From Acidovorax sp. NCPPB 4044 (GTDB lineage: Bacteria > Pseudomonadota > Gammaproteobacteria > Burkholderiales > Burkholderiaceae_C), in NCBI RefSeq assembly GCF_028069655.1, contig NZ_JAMCOS010000001.1, positions 774,001 to 838,000 of the forward strand: a stretch of DNA of 64,000 bases, in the 5' to 3' direction. Both the position numbers and the translations under genes were made by a program. This document shows, one piece after another, positions 48,876 to 58,676 of the stretch (positions are counted from its first letter, which is position 1; every line of letters begins with the position of its first letter). Under the pieces are notes generated by a model. It was not told the origin of the DNA. It searched no databases and saw only the letters and a program-made list of their open reading frames with translations.

Positions 48876-49766
48876 ATGCCCGTGCCCACCCCCCCGACCC
48901 TCCTGGCCACCGCCGCCCCGCGCCCGACGCGCGCGGGGCGCCTGCGGCGCTGGTTCAAGGGTGTTTTTGCCTCCATGCCGCCGGTTCTATTAGGAAGTTT
49001 GCTATTGTTTTTGCAGCAAACCGCCCATGCCGACCTGTGGGCCTACGTGGACGAGCGCGGCGTGACGCACTTCGCGGCCGAGCGCATCGACGAGCGCTAT
49101 GCGCTGTATTTCCGCGGCGACGTGTTCGATTCGGCCACCGATGGGCGCTCGGCCTCGTCGGGCACCGGCATCGTGCCGCCGGGCGTGGCGCCCGCGGCCA
49201 CGGCGGCGGGTGCGCGGCGGCTCGCGTATTTCGACATCGCCCCCGAGGTCAAGCGCGTGAAGCACCACCTGCGCGCGTCCGCCACGCGGCACGGGCTCGA
49301 CTACGAACTGCTGCAGGCGGTGATCGCCACCGAATCCGGGTTCGATCCGCAGGCCGTCTCGCCGCGCGGCGCGGTGGGGCTGATGCAGGTCATGCCGGCC
49401 ACGGCGCAGCGCTTCGGCGTGGCGCGGGAGGCGAAACGCTCGGTGGAGCAGAAACTCACCGACCCCGGCACCAACGTCGCCGCCGGTGCGCGCTACCTGC
49501 GCCACCTCATCGACCTCTTCGAGGGCCGGCTCGACCTGGCCCTGGCCGCCTACAACGCGGGCGAGGGCGCCGTGCAGCGCGCCGGCCACCGCATTCCCGC
49601 CTACCGCGAGACGCAGAACTACGTGAAGAGCGTGCTCGGCCTCTATGCGCTGCTCAAGCCGGCCAGTGCGGCGCAGGCCCCGGGCCCCGCCGCCGCGCTG
49701 CCTGCGGGCCGCGGCGCTGCCGCCGGCCGGGTGCGCATGGAGCTGGCGGCGCCCGCGGCGCCGTGA
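48876..49766 (+). CDS. Lytic transglycosylase (SLT family 1)
   Basis: A 296-residue peptidoglycan lytic transglycosylase. The catalytic glutamate lies in LQAVIATESGFDPQAVSP, followed by RGAVGLMQVMPATAQRFGV, PGTNVAAGARYLRHLIDLF and LALAAYNAGEGAVQR. Near the N-terminus DLWAYVDERGVTHFA is a DUF4124-like start of the mature protein. The signal-peptide core (FASMPPVLLGSLLLFLQQTAHA) is largely encoded by an interspersed repeat, so a mobile sequence forms the export signal. It is sandwiched between parE and parC, an arrangement that likely makes it part of the operon. Start ATG 48876. Confidence 0.9.
   Translation: MPVPTPPTLLATAAPRPTRAGRLRRWFKGVFASMPPVLLGSLLLFLQQTAHADLWAYVDERGVTHFAAERIDERYALYFRGDVFDSATDGRSASSGTGIVPPGVAPAATAAGARRLAYFDIAPEVKRVKHHLRASATRHGLDYELLQAVIATESGFDPQAVSPRGAVGLMQVMPATAQRFGVAREAKRSVEQKLTDPGTNVAAGARYLRHLIDLFEGRLDLALAAYNAGEGAVQRAGHRIPAYRETQNYVKSVLGLYALLKPASAAQAPGPAAALPAGRGAAAGRVRMELAAPAAP
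48971..49021 (-). repeat. Interspersed repeat, copy in the transglycosylase signal peptide
   Basis: On the minus strand it reads GTTTGCTGCAAAAACAATAGC, AAACTTCCTAATAGAACC, GGCGGCATGGAG. The hairpin half (TTGCTGCAAAAACAATAGCAA) and the CGGCGGCA end match the family. It is read in frame on the plus strand as MPPVLLGSLLLFLQQ. Confidence 0.65.
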
Positions 49767-49833
49767 GCCGCTTCCGACCGACGACCGTCCGGCGCACTGC
49801 ACGCCGCCTCCCTTTTCCCATCCTTCCCGACGC

Positions 49834-52191
49834 ATGAGCGACAACGACCAACCCACCCTCGACTTCTCCCAGCCCGAGTCCGGCGACTCCCTGGGTCTGG
49901 CCGGCTATGCGCAGCGCGCGTACCTGGAATACGCGCTCTCCGTGGTCAAGGGCCGCGCGCTGCCCGACGTGTGCGACGGCATGAAGCCCGTGCAGCGCCG
50001 CATCCTGTTCGCGATGGAGCGCATGGGCTTGGCCTATGGTGGCCCCACGCGCAACGTACCCGCCAAGCCCGTCAAGAGCGCGCGCGTGGTGGGCGACGTG
50101 CTGGGCCGCTTCCACCCGCACGGCGACCAGTCGGCCTACGACGCGCTGGTGCGGCTCGCGCAGGACTTCAACCAGCGCTACCCGCTCATCGACGGCCAGG
50201 GCAACTTCGGCAGCCGCGACGGCGACGGCGCCGCGGCCATGCGCTACACCGAGGCGCGGCTCACGCGCATCGCAGGCCTGCTGCTGGACGAGATCGACCA
50301 GGGCACCGTGGACTTCGTGCCCAATTACGACGGCTCCACCGAGGAGCCCCGCCAGCTGCCCGCCCGCCTGCCCTTCGCGCTGCTGAACGGCGCGAGCGGC
50401 ATCGCCGTGGGCCTGGCCACCGAGATCCCGAGCCACAACCTGCGCGAGGTGGCCGACGCCTGCGTGGCCCTGGTGAAGAACCCCAAGCTCACGGACGAAG
50501 AGCTGTACGCCTTCGTGCCCGGCCCCGACTATCCCGGCGGCGGCCAGATCATCAGCAGCGCCGGCGACATCCAGGACGCCTACCGCACGGGCCGCGGCAG
50601 CCTCAAGGTGCGCGCGCGCTGGAAGATCGAGGACCTCGCGCGCGGCCAGTGGCAGCTGGTGGTCACCGAGCTGCCGCCTGGCGTCTCGTCGCAGAAGGTG
50701 CTCGAGGAGATCGAGGAACTCACCAACCCGAAGGTGAAGGCCGGCAAGAAGGCGCTCTCGCAGGAGCAGACGCAGCTCAAGGCCACCGTGCTCGGCGTGC
50801 TCGACGTGGTGCGCGACGAATCGAGCAAGGACGCGCCGGTGCGCCTCGTGTTCGAGCCCAAGACCGGCCGCGTGCCGCAGCAGGAACTCATCACCACGCT
50901 GCTCGCGCACACCAGCCTGGAAACCTCCGCGCCTATCAACCTCACCATGGTGGGCCTGGACGGCAAGCCCACGCAGAAATCGCTGCGCCGCATGCTGGAG
51001 GAGTGGGTCGCCTTCCGCCAGCAGACCATCACGCGGCGCAGCCAGCACCGCCTGGCCAAGGTGCTGGACCGCATCCACATACTCGAGGGGCGGCAGACCG
51101 TGCTGCTCAACATCGACGAGGTGATCGCCATCATCCGCGCGGCCGACGAACCCAAGGCCGCGCTGATCGCGCGCTTCGACCTCTCGGACCGGCAGGCGGA
51201 AGACATCCTCGAAATCCGGTTGCGCCAGCTCGCGCGGCTCGAAGCCATCAAGATCGAGCAGGAACTGAAGGAGCTGCGCGAAGAGCAGGGCAAGCTCGAG
51301 GACATCCTCGGCAACCCCGCGTCGCTGCGCCGCCTGATGGCCAGGGAGATCGAGCAGGACGCGAAGCAGTTCGCCGATGCGCGCCGCACCCTCATCCAGG
51401 CCGAGAAGAAGGCCGTGGCCGAGGTGAAGGTGGTGGACGAGCCCGTCACGGTGGTCGTCTCGCAGAAGGGCTGGGTGCGCGCGCGCCAGGGCCACGGGCA
51501 CGACGCGGGCACCTTCGCCTTCAAGGCCGGCGATGCGCTCTACGCCACCTTCGAATGCCGCACGGTGGACACGCTCATCGCCTTCGGCAGCAACGGGCGC
51601 GTGTACTCCGTGGCCGTGGCGCAGCTGCCCGGCGCGCGCGGCGACGGGCAGCCCATCACCACGCTCATCGACCTGGAAGCCGGCACGCAGCCCGTGCACT
51701 ACTTCGCGGGCCCGGCCAACGCGGCGCTGCTGCTGGCCGGCTCGGGCGGCTATGGCTTCATCGCCGCCGTCGAGCACATGACCGCGCGCAACCGCGGCGG
51801 CAAGGCCTTCATCACGCTGGGCGAGGGCGAGCAGCTATGCCGCCCCTCGCACGCCGCGTTCTCGAACGGCGGCCAGCCGCTGGCGCCGGCCACGCACGTC
51901 TGCTGCGCCTCGGCGGGCGGGCGCATCCTCACCTTCGAGATCGCCGAACTCAAGCAGATGGCCAACGGCGGCCGCGGCCTCATGCTCATCGACCTGGAGC
52001 CCAAGGACACGCTGGCCGGCGCCGCCGCCTATACGCGCAGCGTGCGCATCGCGGGCGTGGGCCGCGGCGGCAAGGAGCGCGACGAGACGCTGGAGATCCG
52101 CAGCCTGAACAACGCCCGCTTCCCGCGGGGCCGCAAGGGCAAGGCGGCCGACCTGGGCTTCAAGCCGAACGCCGTGGTGCGCGTCGAGTGA
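49834..52191 (+). CDS. parC: DNA topoisomerase IV subunit A
   Basis: A 785-residue subunit. It contains the breakage-reunion domain starting DSLGLAGYAQRAYLEYALSV, the QRRILFAMERMGL helix, GRFHPHGDQSAYDALVRLAQ, and the catalytic tyrosine, residue 138, in AAAMRYTEARL. NGASGIAVGLATEIPSHN and the tower/coiled-coil region (LEAIKIEQELKELREEQGKL) follow, then a beta-pinwheel C-terminal domain with VVVSQKGWVRARQGHG, VYSVAVAQLPGARGDG and LLLAGSGGYGFIA. It matches the ParC domain layout. ATG 49834. A perfect terminator follows after 60 bases. Confidence 0.96.
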   Translation: MSDNDQPTLDFSQPESGDSLGLAGYAQRAYLEYALSVVKGRALPDVCDGMKPVQRRILFAMERMGLAYGGPTRNVPAKPVKSARVVGDVLGRFHPHGDQSAYDALVRLAQDFNQRYPLIDGQGNFGSRDGDGAAAMRYTEARLTRIAGLLLDEIDQGTVDFVPNYDGSTEEPRQLPARLPFALLNGASGIAVGLATEIPSHNLREVADACVALVKNPKLTDEELYAFVPGPDYPGGGQIISSAGDIQDAYRTGRGSLKVRARWKIEDLARGQWQLVVTELPPGVSSQKVLEEIEELTNPKVKAGKKALSQEQTQLKATVLGVLDVVRDESSKDAPVRLVFEPKTGRVPQQELITTLLAHTSLETSAPINLTMVGLDGKPTQKSLRRMLEEWVAFRQQTITRRSQHRLAKVLDRIHILEGRQTVLLNIDEVIAIIRAADEPKAALIARFDLSDRQAEDILEIRLRQLARLEAIKIEQELKELREEQGKLEDILGNPASLRRLMAREIEQDAKQFADARRTLIQAEKKAVAEVKVVDEPVTVVVSQKGWVRARQGHGHDAGTFAFKAGDALYATFECRTVDTLIAFGSNGRVYSVAVAQLPGARGDGQPITTLIDLEAGTQPVHYFAGPANAALLLAGSGGYGFIAAVEHMTARNRGGKAFITLGEGEQLCRPSHAAFSNGGQPLAPATHVCCASAGGRILTFEIAELKQMANGGRGLMLIDLEPKDTLAGAAAYTRSVRIAGVGRGGKERDETLEIRSLNNARFPRGRKGKAADLGFKPNAVVRVE

Positions 52192-52251
52192 CGCCGCTGG
52201 CGGGCGGCGTGCCGTGGCCGCGGCCGTCTCCGTGACCGTTCCGTGACCGGG

Positions 52252-52282
52252 AAAGGGCTGCCCTGCAGGGCAGCCCTTTTTT
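52252..52282 (+). terminator. Rho-independent terminator after parC
   Basis: AAAGGGCTGCCC-TGCA-GGGCAGCCCTTT is a perfect 12-bp stem with a 4-base loop, ending in a run of six T. This ends the parE-transglycosylase-parC unit. Confidence 0.93.
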
Positions 52283-52428
52283 GTTGCGCTGCCGCATCGT
52301 CCGGTACGCCATGGTGTAAATGCCGATTGGTGTTTCTGCATGTATCCGCGCACCATCGGCCGGCACGGCACCGAAACCGGGGTTGCCCGGCCGTGCATTC
52401 CGTGTGATGTGGCCAAGGAGCACCTACC

Positions 52429-54252
52429 GTGAAAGACATGAAAATCGCCACCCGGCTCGCGCTGGGCTTCTCGCTCATCCTGCTGGTCATGTTCCTCATG
52501 AACCTGCTGGGGCTCAGCAACATGGGGGCGATGGTCCGCTCCGTGAACGGCATCGCCTCCGAATCGCTCGTCAAGGAGCGCCTGATCAGCGACTGGTCGC
52601 GCAACATCTACACCAGCGTGCAGCGCACCAAGGCCGTGGCGCTGAGCACCGACGCCTCGCTGAGCGAGCGCTTCGCGCAGGAGGCGGCTGCCTCGTCGAC
52701 CCAGTCGGCGGATCTGCTCAAGCGCATCGACGCCATGTCGCAGACCGGGCAGGAGAAGGCCCTGATGGCCGATATCCAGAAGATCCGCACCAGCTACCTC
52801 GCGTCGCGCGATGCGCTCTACAAGGCCAAGCGCGAAGGGCGCCTGGACGACGCGCAGCGCCTGTTCGCGCAGGAATTCCAGCCGCTGACCGAGCAATACC
52901 TCAAGACCGTGCAGCAACTGCTGGACCTGCAGCGCGCCCACATCGACGGCGCTCTGGCGCACGTGGAATCCGGCTATGGCGAAACCCGCACCGCCGTGGT
53001 GGCCGCCACCGTGCTGGCCCTTCTCCTGGGCGCGGGCGTGGGCTGGTGGATCACGCGCAGCATCTCGCGGCCGCTGGGTGAGGCCGTGCGCGTGGCGCGC
53101 GCCGTGGCCGACAACGACCTCACCAGCACGATCACCGTGCACGGGCGCGACGAAACCGGCCAGATGCTCGATGCGCTGCGCCAGATGAACGACAACCTGG
53201 CCCAGGTCACGGGCCGCGTGCGCAACGGGGCGGACAGCATCGCCGTCGCCGCGCGCGAGATCGACGCGGGCAACCAGGACCTGTCGTCCCGCACCGAGCA
53301 CCAGGCGAGCGCGCTGCAGCAGACGGCGGCCTCCATCGAGCAGCTCACCAGCGCCGTGCGCCAGAACGCCGACAGCGCGCGCCAGGCCAACCAGCTGGCC
53401 GCGCACGCCTCGCAGGTGGCGGGCGAGGGCGGGCAGGTGGTGGCGGGCGTGGTGCAGACCATGGGCGCCATCGATGCGTCCTCGCGCCGCATTGCGGACA
53501 TCATCGGCGTGATCGACGGCATCGCCTTCCAGACCAACATCCTCGCGCTCAATGCGGCAGTGGAAGCGGCCCGCGCGGGCGAGCAGGGCCGGGGCTTCGC
53601 GGTGGTGGCCGGTGAGGTGCGCGCGCTGGCCGGGCGCAGCGCCGAGGCCGCCAAGGACATCAAGACCCTCATCGGCGACTCGGTCGCCAAGGTGGACGAG
53701 GGCTCCCAGCAGGTGGCCCAGGCCGGCCGCACCATGGAAACCGTGGTGGACAGCATCCGGCGCGTGGCCGACATCATGGGCGAGATCAGCGCCGCGAGCG
53801 AAGAGCAAAGCTCCGGCATCGCGCAGGTGAGCCAGGCGATCGGCCAGATGGACCAGGTCACGCAGCAGAACGCGGCCCTGGTCGAGGAAGCCGCGGCCGC
53901 CACCGGCGCCCTCAAGTCGCAGGCGGCCCTGCTGGCCGAGGTGGTCTCCGCCTTCCGCCTGCGCGAGGGCAGCGGCGCCCTCCCGGCCGCGTCGCCCCTG
54001 CCATCGGCCCCGCCAGCGCGGCCCGCCGCCATGCCGGTGCCCGGCCGGGCCGCAGCAACGCCGGCCCTGGCCCAGGCCCGCGCTCCGATCGCGGCCCCGA
54101 AGGCCGTGGCGGCGGCGGCCCACCCCGGGCCTGCGCGGGCCCCGGCACCGGCCCTGGCCGCGCGCGCAACACCGCCCGCCGCGGTGGCCCCTGCGGCACC
54201 CGCCAGCTCGGCACGCAAGGCCGGCGGCGACGACGACTGGGAAACCTTCTGA
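52429..54252 (+). CDS. Methyl-accepting chemotaxis protein (4HB type), copy 1
   Basis: A 607-residue chemoreceptor. Transmembrane helix 1 is [20 protein letters not shown]; a four-helix-bundle sensor domain covers ~35-185; helix 2 is [20 protein letters not shown]; then a HAMP domain ([20 protein letters not shown]); and the cytoplasmic signalling hairpin with [20 protein letters not shown] and [18 protein letters not shown]. After a long Pro/Ala linker the chain ends DDDWETF, so it carries an xWETF tail like the NWETF pentapeptide that tethers CheR and CheB. The start is a GTG at 52429, with AAGGAG 8 bases before it; an ATG three codons later is possible. Confidence 0.94.
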   Translation: MKDMKIATRLALGFSLILLVMFLMNLLGLSNMGAMVRSVNGIASESLVKERLISDWSRNIYTSVQRTKAVALSTDASLSERFAQEAAASSTQSADLLKRIDAMSQTGQEKALMADIQKIRTSYLASRDALYKAKREGRLDDAQRLFAQEFQPLTEQYLKTVQQLLDLQRAHIDGALAHVESGYGETRTAVVAATVLALLLGAGVGWWITRSISRPLGEAVRVARAVADNDLTSTITVHGRDETGQMLDALRQMNDNLAQVTGRVRNGADSIAVAAREIDAGNQDLSSRTEHQASALQQTAASIEQLTSAVRQNADSARQANQLAAHASQVAGEGGQVVAGVVQTMGAIDASSRRIADIIGVIDGIAFQTNILALNAAVEAARAGEQGRGFAVVAGEVRALAGRSAEAAKDIKTLIGDSVAKVDEGSQQVAQAGRTMETVVDSIRRVADIMGEISAASEEQSSGIAQVSQAIGQMDQVTQQNAALVEEAAAATGALKSQAALLAEVVSAFRLREGSGALPAASPLPSAPPARPAAMPVPGRAAATPALAQARAPIAAPKAVAAAAHPGPARAPAPALAARATPPAAVAPAAPASSARKAGGDDDWETF

Positions 54253-54445
54253 CCGCCCCGCGCACCGGCCCGCAAAGCCGCCCGCAGCCTGTTCTTGCCG
54301 GCTGATGGAATCGCGCCCCGGGGCCGCCCGGCCTGCGGCGGGCGGAATCGGTTGCGCTGGTGAAACTACCGAGCCGGGCCCCCCGCCGATGGGGCACGAT
54401 GCTCGGGCAACGCGACCGTTTGCGACCCTTGGAAAGGAATCCGCC

Positions 54446-56287
54446 ATGCCCCGAACGCTGCGTGTCGTGCACAAGCTCTGGATCGCCGTCGCCGCACTGG
54501 TGATCGCACTCACCGCGGTGCTGGGCATCGCCGGCCACCGCTACCAGCGCCAGCAGGCCGAGGCCGAAGCGGCGCGCGCGCAGATGGACCTGCGCACCCA
54601 GGCCGCGCTGCGCTGGGCCGGCCTCACCGAGACCAACGCGGCCCGCACGCTGTCCGTCATCCTGAGCGGCGAGCCGCTGCTGGAGGCGCAGTTCAAGGAC
54701 GCCATCGCCGCCACCTCCGCGCAGATCTCGGAGACCCAGAAAGCGCTCGCCGCCATGGACCTCACCGATGCCGACAAGGCGCAGATGGCCGGCATCGCCG
54801 CCGCGCGGCAGGCCACGCTGGACCTGCGCGGCCAGGCCCGCCAGCTCGCGGCCGGCGGCCGCCGCGACGAGGCCCAGGCCCTGGTGCTGCAGCGCTACCA
54901 GCCTGCCGTGGCCGCCTACCTGCAGGCGCTGCGCGCGTTTGCGCAATCGCAGTCGCAGTCCGCCGACGCACTGCGCGCCGACACCGCCGCATCGCTGCAG
55001 CGCACCCTGCTGGCCGCGGCCGGCGCCATCGCCGTGCTGCTGGCGGGCCTGGTCCTGGGCGGCATGGTGCTGATCCGCGGCATCCAGCGGCCCCTGGAGC
55101 AGGCCAACGCCGTGGCCGCACGCATCGCGGCCGGCGACCTGGCCACCCCCGTGCCCGAGGGGCGCGGCGATGAGTTCGGCGAACTGCTGCGCTCATTGCA
55201 CGCCATGGGCGAATCGCTCGCGCGCATGGTGCGGCAGGTGCGCCAGGGCACCGACGGCATCGCCACCGCCAGCGCGGAGATCGCGGCCGGCAACCAGGAC
55301 CTCTCCACGCGCACCGAGCAGGCCTCGGGCAACCTGCAGCAGACCGCCGTGGCCATGGACCAGTTCGCCGGCACCATCGCCCAGAGCGTGGGCAGCGCGC
55401 GGCAGGCCAGCGCGCTCGCGGCCAGTGCCTCCGACGTGGCGCGGCGCGGCGGCGAGGTGGTGGGCGGCGTGGTGAGCACCATGGAAGACATCCACGCCAG
55501 CAGCCGCAAGATCGCCGACATCATCGGCGTGATCGACTCCATCGCGTTCCAGACCAACATCCTCGCGCTCAACGCCGCGGTGGAGGCTGCCCGCGCGGGC
55601 GAGCAGGGGCGCGGCTTCGCCGTGGTGGCCGGCGAGGTGCGCAGCCTCGCGCAGCGCAGCGCCTCGGCCGCGCAGGAAATCAAGCAGCTGATCGGCGCCT
55701 CGGTCGAGCGCGTGGAAAGCGGCGCGCGGCTCGTGCAGGAGGCCGGCACCACCATGACCGACATCGTGCAATCGGTGCAGCGCGTGACCGACATGATCGG
55801 CGAGATCACCGCCGCCACCACCGAGCAGAACGCCCGCGTGGCCCAGGTGAACCAGTCCGTCGGCGCGCTCGACCAGATGACCCAGCAGAACGCCGCGCTG
55901 GTCGAAGAAAGCGCCGCCGCCGCGCAAAGCCTGCGCGACCAGGCGCAGCAGCTCGCACAGGCCACGGCACTGTTCCGCGTGGCCGGCGTGGCGGCAGGCG
56001 AGGGCGGTGCTGCGGCCGCAGTGGCGCCGCAGGCCCCCGTCGCACGGGCGCCGGCACCGCAGCAGCGTGCCCAGCACGCGATCCACGCCATGCCCCCGGC
56101 GCCGCGCACTCCCCTGCCGCGCCCCGCAGCGGCCAAGCCACCAGCGGCTGCGGCACCGTCTGCGCGCACTGCGCCAGCGGCAAGGCCGGCACTCGCCCCG
56201 GCACCGGCACCGACGGGCAAGGCCCGCCCGTCCCCTGCTCCAGCCGCGCAGGCCGCCGGTGCCGACGGCGACTGGGAAACGTTCTGA
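54446..56287 (+). CDS. Methyl-accepting chemotaxis protein, copy 2
   Basis: A 613-residue paralog next to copy 1, with the same architecture: helix 1 ([20 protein letters not shown]), periplasmic helices up to ~residue 190, helix 2 ([20 protein letters not shown]), HAMP, and a signalling hairpin with [20 protein letters not shown] and [20 protein letters not shown]. It again ends DGDWETF after a Pro/Ala-rich linker. Its sensor domain is a different sequence from copy 1, so the two probably sense different ligands. ATG 54446 follows AAAGGAAT. The 193-base gap from copy 1 shows no gene. Confidence 0.94.
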   Translation: MPRTLRVVHKLWIAVAALVIALTAVLGIAGHRYQRQQAEAEAARAQMDLRTQAALRWAGLTETNAARTLSVILSGEPLLEAQFKDAIAATSAQISETQKALAAMDLTDADKAQMAGIAAARQATLDLRGQARQLAAGGRRDEAQALVLQRYQPAVAAYLQALRAFAQSQSQSADALRADTAASLQRTLLAAAGAIAVLLAGLVLGGMVLIRGIQRPLEQANAVAARIAAGDLATPVPEGRGDEFGELLRSLHAMGESLARMVRQVRQGTDGIATASAEIAAGNQDLSTRTEQASGNLQQTAVAMDQFAGTIAQSVGSARQASALAASASDVARRGGEVVGGVVSTMEDIHASSRKIADIIGVIDSIAFQTNILALNAAVEAARAGEQGRGFAVVAGEVRSLAQRSASAAQEIKQLIGASVERVESGARLVQEAGTTMTDIVQSVQRVTDMIGEITAATTEQNARVAQVNQSVGALDQMTQQNAALVEESAAAAQSLRDQAQQLAQATALFRVAGVAAGEGGAAAAVAPQAPVARAPAPQQRAQHAIHAMPPAPRTPLPRPAAAKPPAAAAPSARTAPAARPALAPAPAPTGKARPSPAPAAQAAGADGDWETF

Positions 56288-56313
56288 CGCCCCGGGTGCC
56301 TGCGCCCCAAGAA

Positions 56314-56342
56314 AAAAGCGCCGCTGTCCGCGGCGCTTTTGC
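56314..56342 (+). terminator. Bidirectional terminator after the chemoreceptor pair
   Basis: AAAAGCGCCGC-tgtcc-GCGGCGCTTTT is an 11-bp stem with A-rich and T-rich flanks on both sides. It serves the convergent chemoreceptor and RidA genes. Confidence 0.88.
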
Positions 56343-56390
56343 TTTTTTCTCTTTTTTGCAGCCCGGTGCAGGGCACCGGGCCGGCGCCGA

Positions 56391-56849
56391 TCAGCCCAGC
56401 TCGGCGATCAGCTCGATCTCCACGCAGGAGCCCATCGGGATCTGCGCCACGCCGAACGCGCTGCGCGCATGCTTGCCCTTCTCGCCGAACACCTCGCCCA
56501 GCAGCTCGCTCGCGCCGTTGGTCACCAGGTGCTGCTCGGTGAAATCGCCGGTGGAGTTCACGAGGCTCATCACCTTCACGATCCGCTGGACGCGGTTCAG
56601 GTCACCGCCCGTGGCCGCGTGCAGCGTGCCCATCAGATCGATCGCCACGGCCCGCGCCGCGGCCTTGCCTTCTTCCGTCGAGATGTCGCGGCCGAACTGG
56701 CCCACCCACGGCTTGCCATCCTTGCGTGCGATGTGGCCGCTCAGGAAGACGAGGTTGCCCGTCTGCACAAACGGCACGTAGGCCGCGGCCGGCGTGGCGA
56801 CCGGCGGCAGCGTGATCTGGAGGGCGGTGAGTTTGTCGTAAATGCTCAT
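56391..56849 (-). CDS. RidA family protein
   Basis: A 152-residue Rid protein, whose members hydrolyse reactive enamine/imine intermediates made by PLP enzymes. The sequence shows YVPFVQTGNLVFLSGHIARKDG, GRDISTEEGKAAARAVAIDLM, RIVKVMSLVNSTGDFTEQHL and, near the C-terminus, HARSAFGVAQIPMGSCVEIE, where the arginine is the imine-binding residue of active RidA. It is longer than the E. coli YjgF proteins and closer to the Rid4/7 types, so subfamily is uncertain. ATG 56847-56849. Confidence 0.9.
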   Translation of the reverse strand: MSIYDKLTALQITLPPVATPAAAYVPFVQTGNLVFLSGHIARKDGKPWVGQFGRDISTEEGKAAARAVAIDLMGTLHAATGGDLNRVQRIVKVMSLVNSTGDFTEQHLVTNGASELLGEVFGEKGKHARSAFGVAQIPMGSCVEIELIAELG

Positions 56850-57017
56850 GGTGTCGGTACAGAGGAAAGGAGTGGAAAGAAAACAGCCCCGGGGCGCGGC
56901 TCATGCCGTAGACCGCACCGGGAGGCTTCGACCGGAACGCACGATGGTACACAGCGCGCGGCAGGGTGTCGGGTCGGCGCCTGCGCGTGGTTCATCCCTT
57001 GGCGGCAGCGCGATCGG

Positions 57018-57347
57018 TCAATCGACGATGAAAAGCCTGGCCCCCTTCGGCGAGCGCGAGCGGTGCGGCTCGGCGTTGTCCGCCACCTGATAGCTCATGC
57101 CGGGCTTGAGGAGGAACCTGCGGCCGTCCTCCAGCTCGGTTTCCATCTCGCCCTCCAGGCACAGCAGCACATGGCCCTTGCTGCACCAGTGGTCGGACAC
57201 ATAGCCGGGGGTGTACTCCACCATCCGCACGCGGATCCCCCCGAAATTCTGCGTCTGCCAGAACGCCTGGCCGGCCTCGGCAGAGTGCTCGGTGCGGGGC
57301 ACGCCGGACCAGTCGGTGGTGGCGAAGGGGATGTCGTTCATTTTCAT
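57018..57347 (-). CDS. DHCW-motif cupin-fold protein
   Basis: A 109-residue cupin. The chain has MKMNDIPFATTDWSGVPRTEH, GFWQTQNFGG-type entry (here AFWQTQNFGG), VEYTPGYVSDHWCSKGHVLLCLEGEMETEL (DHWC metal/cysteine motif and the first cupin box) and LKPGMSYQVADNAEPHRSRSPKGARLF (second box). Function is unknown; a metal-bound enzyme or sensor is likely. The ATG at 57345-57347 gives the normal family length. It is separated from RidA by 168 bases. Confidence 0.8.
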   Translation of the reverse strand: MKMNDIPFATTDWSGVPRTEHSAEAGQAFWQTQNFGGIRVRMVEYTPGYVSDHWCSKGHVLLCLEGEMETELEDGRRFLLKPGMSYQVADNAEPHRSRSPKGARLFIVD

Positions 57348-57485
57348 TGGGGGGCTTGTCGAAGGTGGGGGATGGATGGGAATCGATGGCACGGGCAGCG
57401 CGGCGTGGCGGCGCTCATGCAAGCCGGCTTTCAATCCAAAGTTATCACCTGGCGAGCCCTCCCCAGGGCATTCAGACGACCCGGG

Positions 57486-57950
57486 CTAGCAATTCAGGTC
57501 GTTGAACCGCTTGCGTGCCTTGTACAGATCCACCTCGGCCGCGGCACGGTCGCCGGTGGGGGCCTTGGCGGCACGCTGCTTCAAGTCCGGAAGTTGGTGG
57601 TCCAGGCGCGCGCACTCCGCCTTGTCCGGTGCGCTCAGAGGCATCCGGTGCTTGTACACGCGGAACTGCTCGGCGTTCATGCCCGTCAGCGGCTTGAGTG
57701 CATCCGCCATCGCGGTGTCGTGTTCATGGCGCTGCACGTCCGCACCCTTGCGGCTGGTCCCCGTCATCTTGTCCATGCCCTGGGTGGGCGTCGCATCGAT
57801 CTCCTTCGCACCCACGCAAGGTTCGTTGGAATAGCTCACCCGGCCTCCGGTATCGCAGCGGTAGACGGGCTTCTGCGCATGGGCCGGCGACACGCAGCAC
57901 AGACACACCGGCAGCGCGCACGACCACAGGAAACGGCGGGTTGGTTGCAT
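57486..57950 (-). CDS. Secreted DUF4124-like protein
   Basis: A 154-residue exported protein. The signal peptide (MQPTRRFLWSCALPVCLCC) ends before AHAQKPVYRCDTGGRVSYSNEPCVGAKEI, which is the small cysteine-containing DUF4124-like entry found on many proteobacterial periplasmic proteins. The rest is a charged, helical region with several Ala/Arg-rich blocks (DLKQRAAKAPTGDRAAAEVDLYKARKRFNDLNC). Function unknown. The ATG at 57948-57950 fixes the signal peptide. Confidence 0.7.
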   Translation of the reverse strand: MQPTRRFLWSCALPVCLCCVSPAHAQKPVYRCDTGGRVSYSNEPCVGAKEIDATPTQGMDKMTGTSRKGADVQRHEHDTAMADALKPLTGMNAEQFRVYKHRMPLSAPDKAECARLDHQLPDLKQRAAKAPTGDRAAAEVDLYKARKRFNDLNC

Positions 57951-58006
57951 AGAGAAAAAAATCTGAAACCGGCGCACGCGGTGCACGCCGGAAGAAAGAC
58001 GAAGAA

Positions 58007-58495
58007 CTACCCCGCCGCCCGCGTGCCGCGGCACCCCGGGTAGGTCGAGCAGCCCCAGAACGCCGTGCCTGCGTTGGCGCCCTTGCGGGCCGTGCGCAGT
58101 TGCATGGCCGCGCCACAACGCGGGCAATCGGGCCGAGCGGGCGCCGGGGCCGTCGCCGCGGTGGCCGCTGGCCCATGGGCTGCAGCCGCCTGCGCCTGCG
58201 GTGCCCCGGCCCCCACCGCGCCGGCGAAATCGCGGGGCCCGGCTGCGGCCATCAGGCAAATCAGGGGAACGAGGTATTGGCCGACCGATGCCAAGCCCTG
58301 GACGATGGCCTTTTGCAGCAAGGCGCTGGCGACCGCGCCGCCTGGGGTCTGGAAATCTGAGGGCTGCAGGGGAGCGGCCCAGCGGTGCAGCAGGGGATAG
58401 CTCACCGCTGCGAGCAGCACGCAGGCCCACCAGGGCAGCATGGCGAGCAGGTCCAGGACATCGTCCAGCGGGCTGGATTTCTTGCGTCTTGGCAT
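58007..58495 (-). CDS. Membrane protein with topoisomerase-type zinc finger
   Basis: A 162-residue protein with two hydrophobic segments near the N-terminus (LLAMLPWWACVLLAAVSYPLL and ASVGQYLVPLICLMAAAG), an Ala/Pro-rich linker, and a C-terminal C4 zinc ribbon (PDCPRCGAAMQLRTARKG then FWGCSTYPGCRGTR). The zinc ribbon is of the DNA-binding topoisomerase I type (zf-C4_Topoisom), a module often fused to restriction-like or NERD nucleases. Here no nuclease domain is present, so it could be a truncated or split relative. It lies next to the nuclease-ImmA fusion gene, with a 181-base gap. Confidence 0.7.
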   Translation of the reverse strand: MPRRKKSSPLDDVLDLLAMLPWWACVLLAAVSYPLLHRWAAPLQPSDFQTPGGAVASALLQKAIVQGLASVGQYLVPLICLMAAAGPRDFAGAVGAGAPQAQAAAAHGPAATAATAPAPARPDCPRCGAAMQLRTARKGANAGTAFWGCSTYPGCRGTRAAG

Positions 58496-58676
58496 GGGTT
58501 CCCTCTCCTGTTTTTTTTGGCTTCCGCGCTATTTTGGGCGCTGTGGGGGGAGGACCATGCATTGACTGCTTTCGCATTGGCCCTCTTTAAACGAGGCAGG
58601 GAGCGTCTGAACCGCTTGCTAACATGGCCTAACCGACTGAACCCAAGAACAGCGGACTGTGGCGACTAGGCTCATT

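Noticed and set aside
51835..54528. 897-codon minus-strand frame over parC and the first chemoreceptor
   Set aside because: Shadow of parC and the chemoreceptor; no domain and it spans a perfect terminator.
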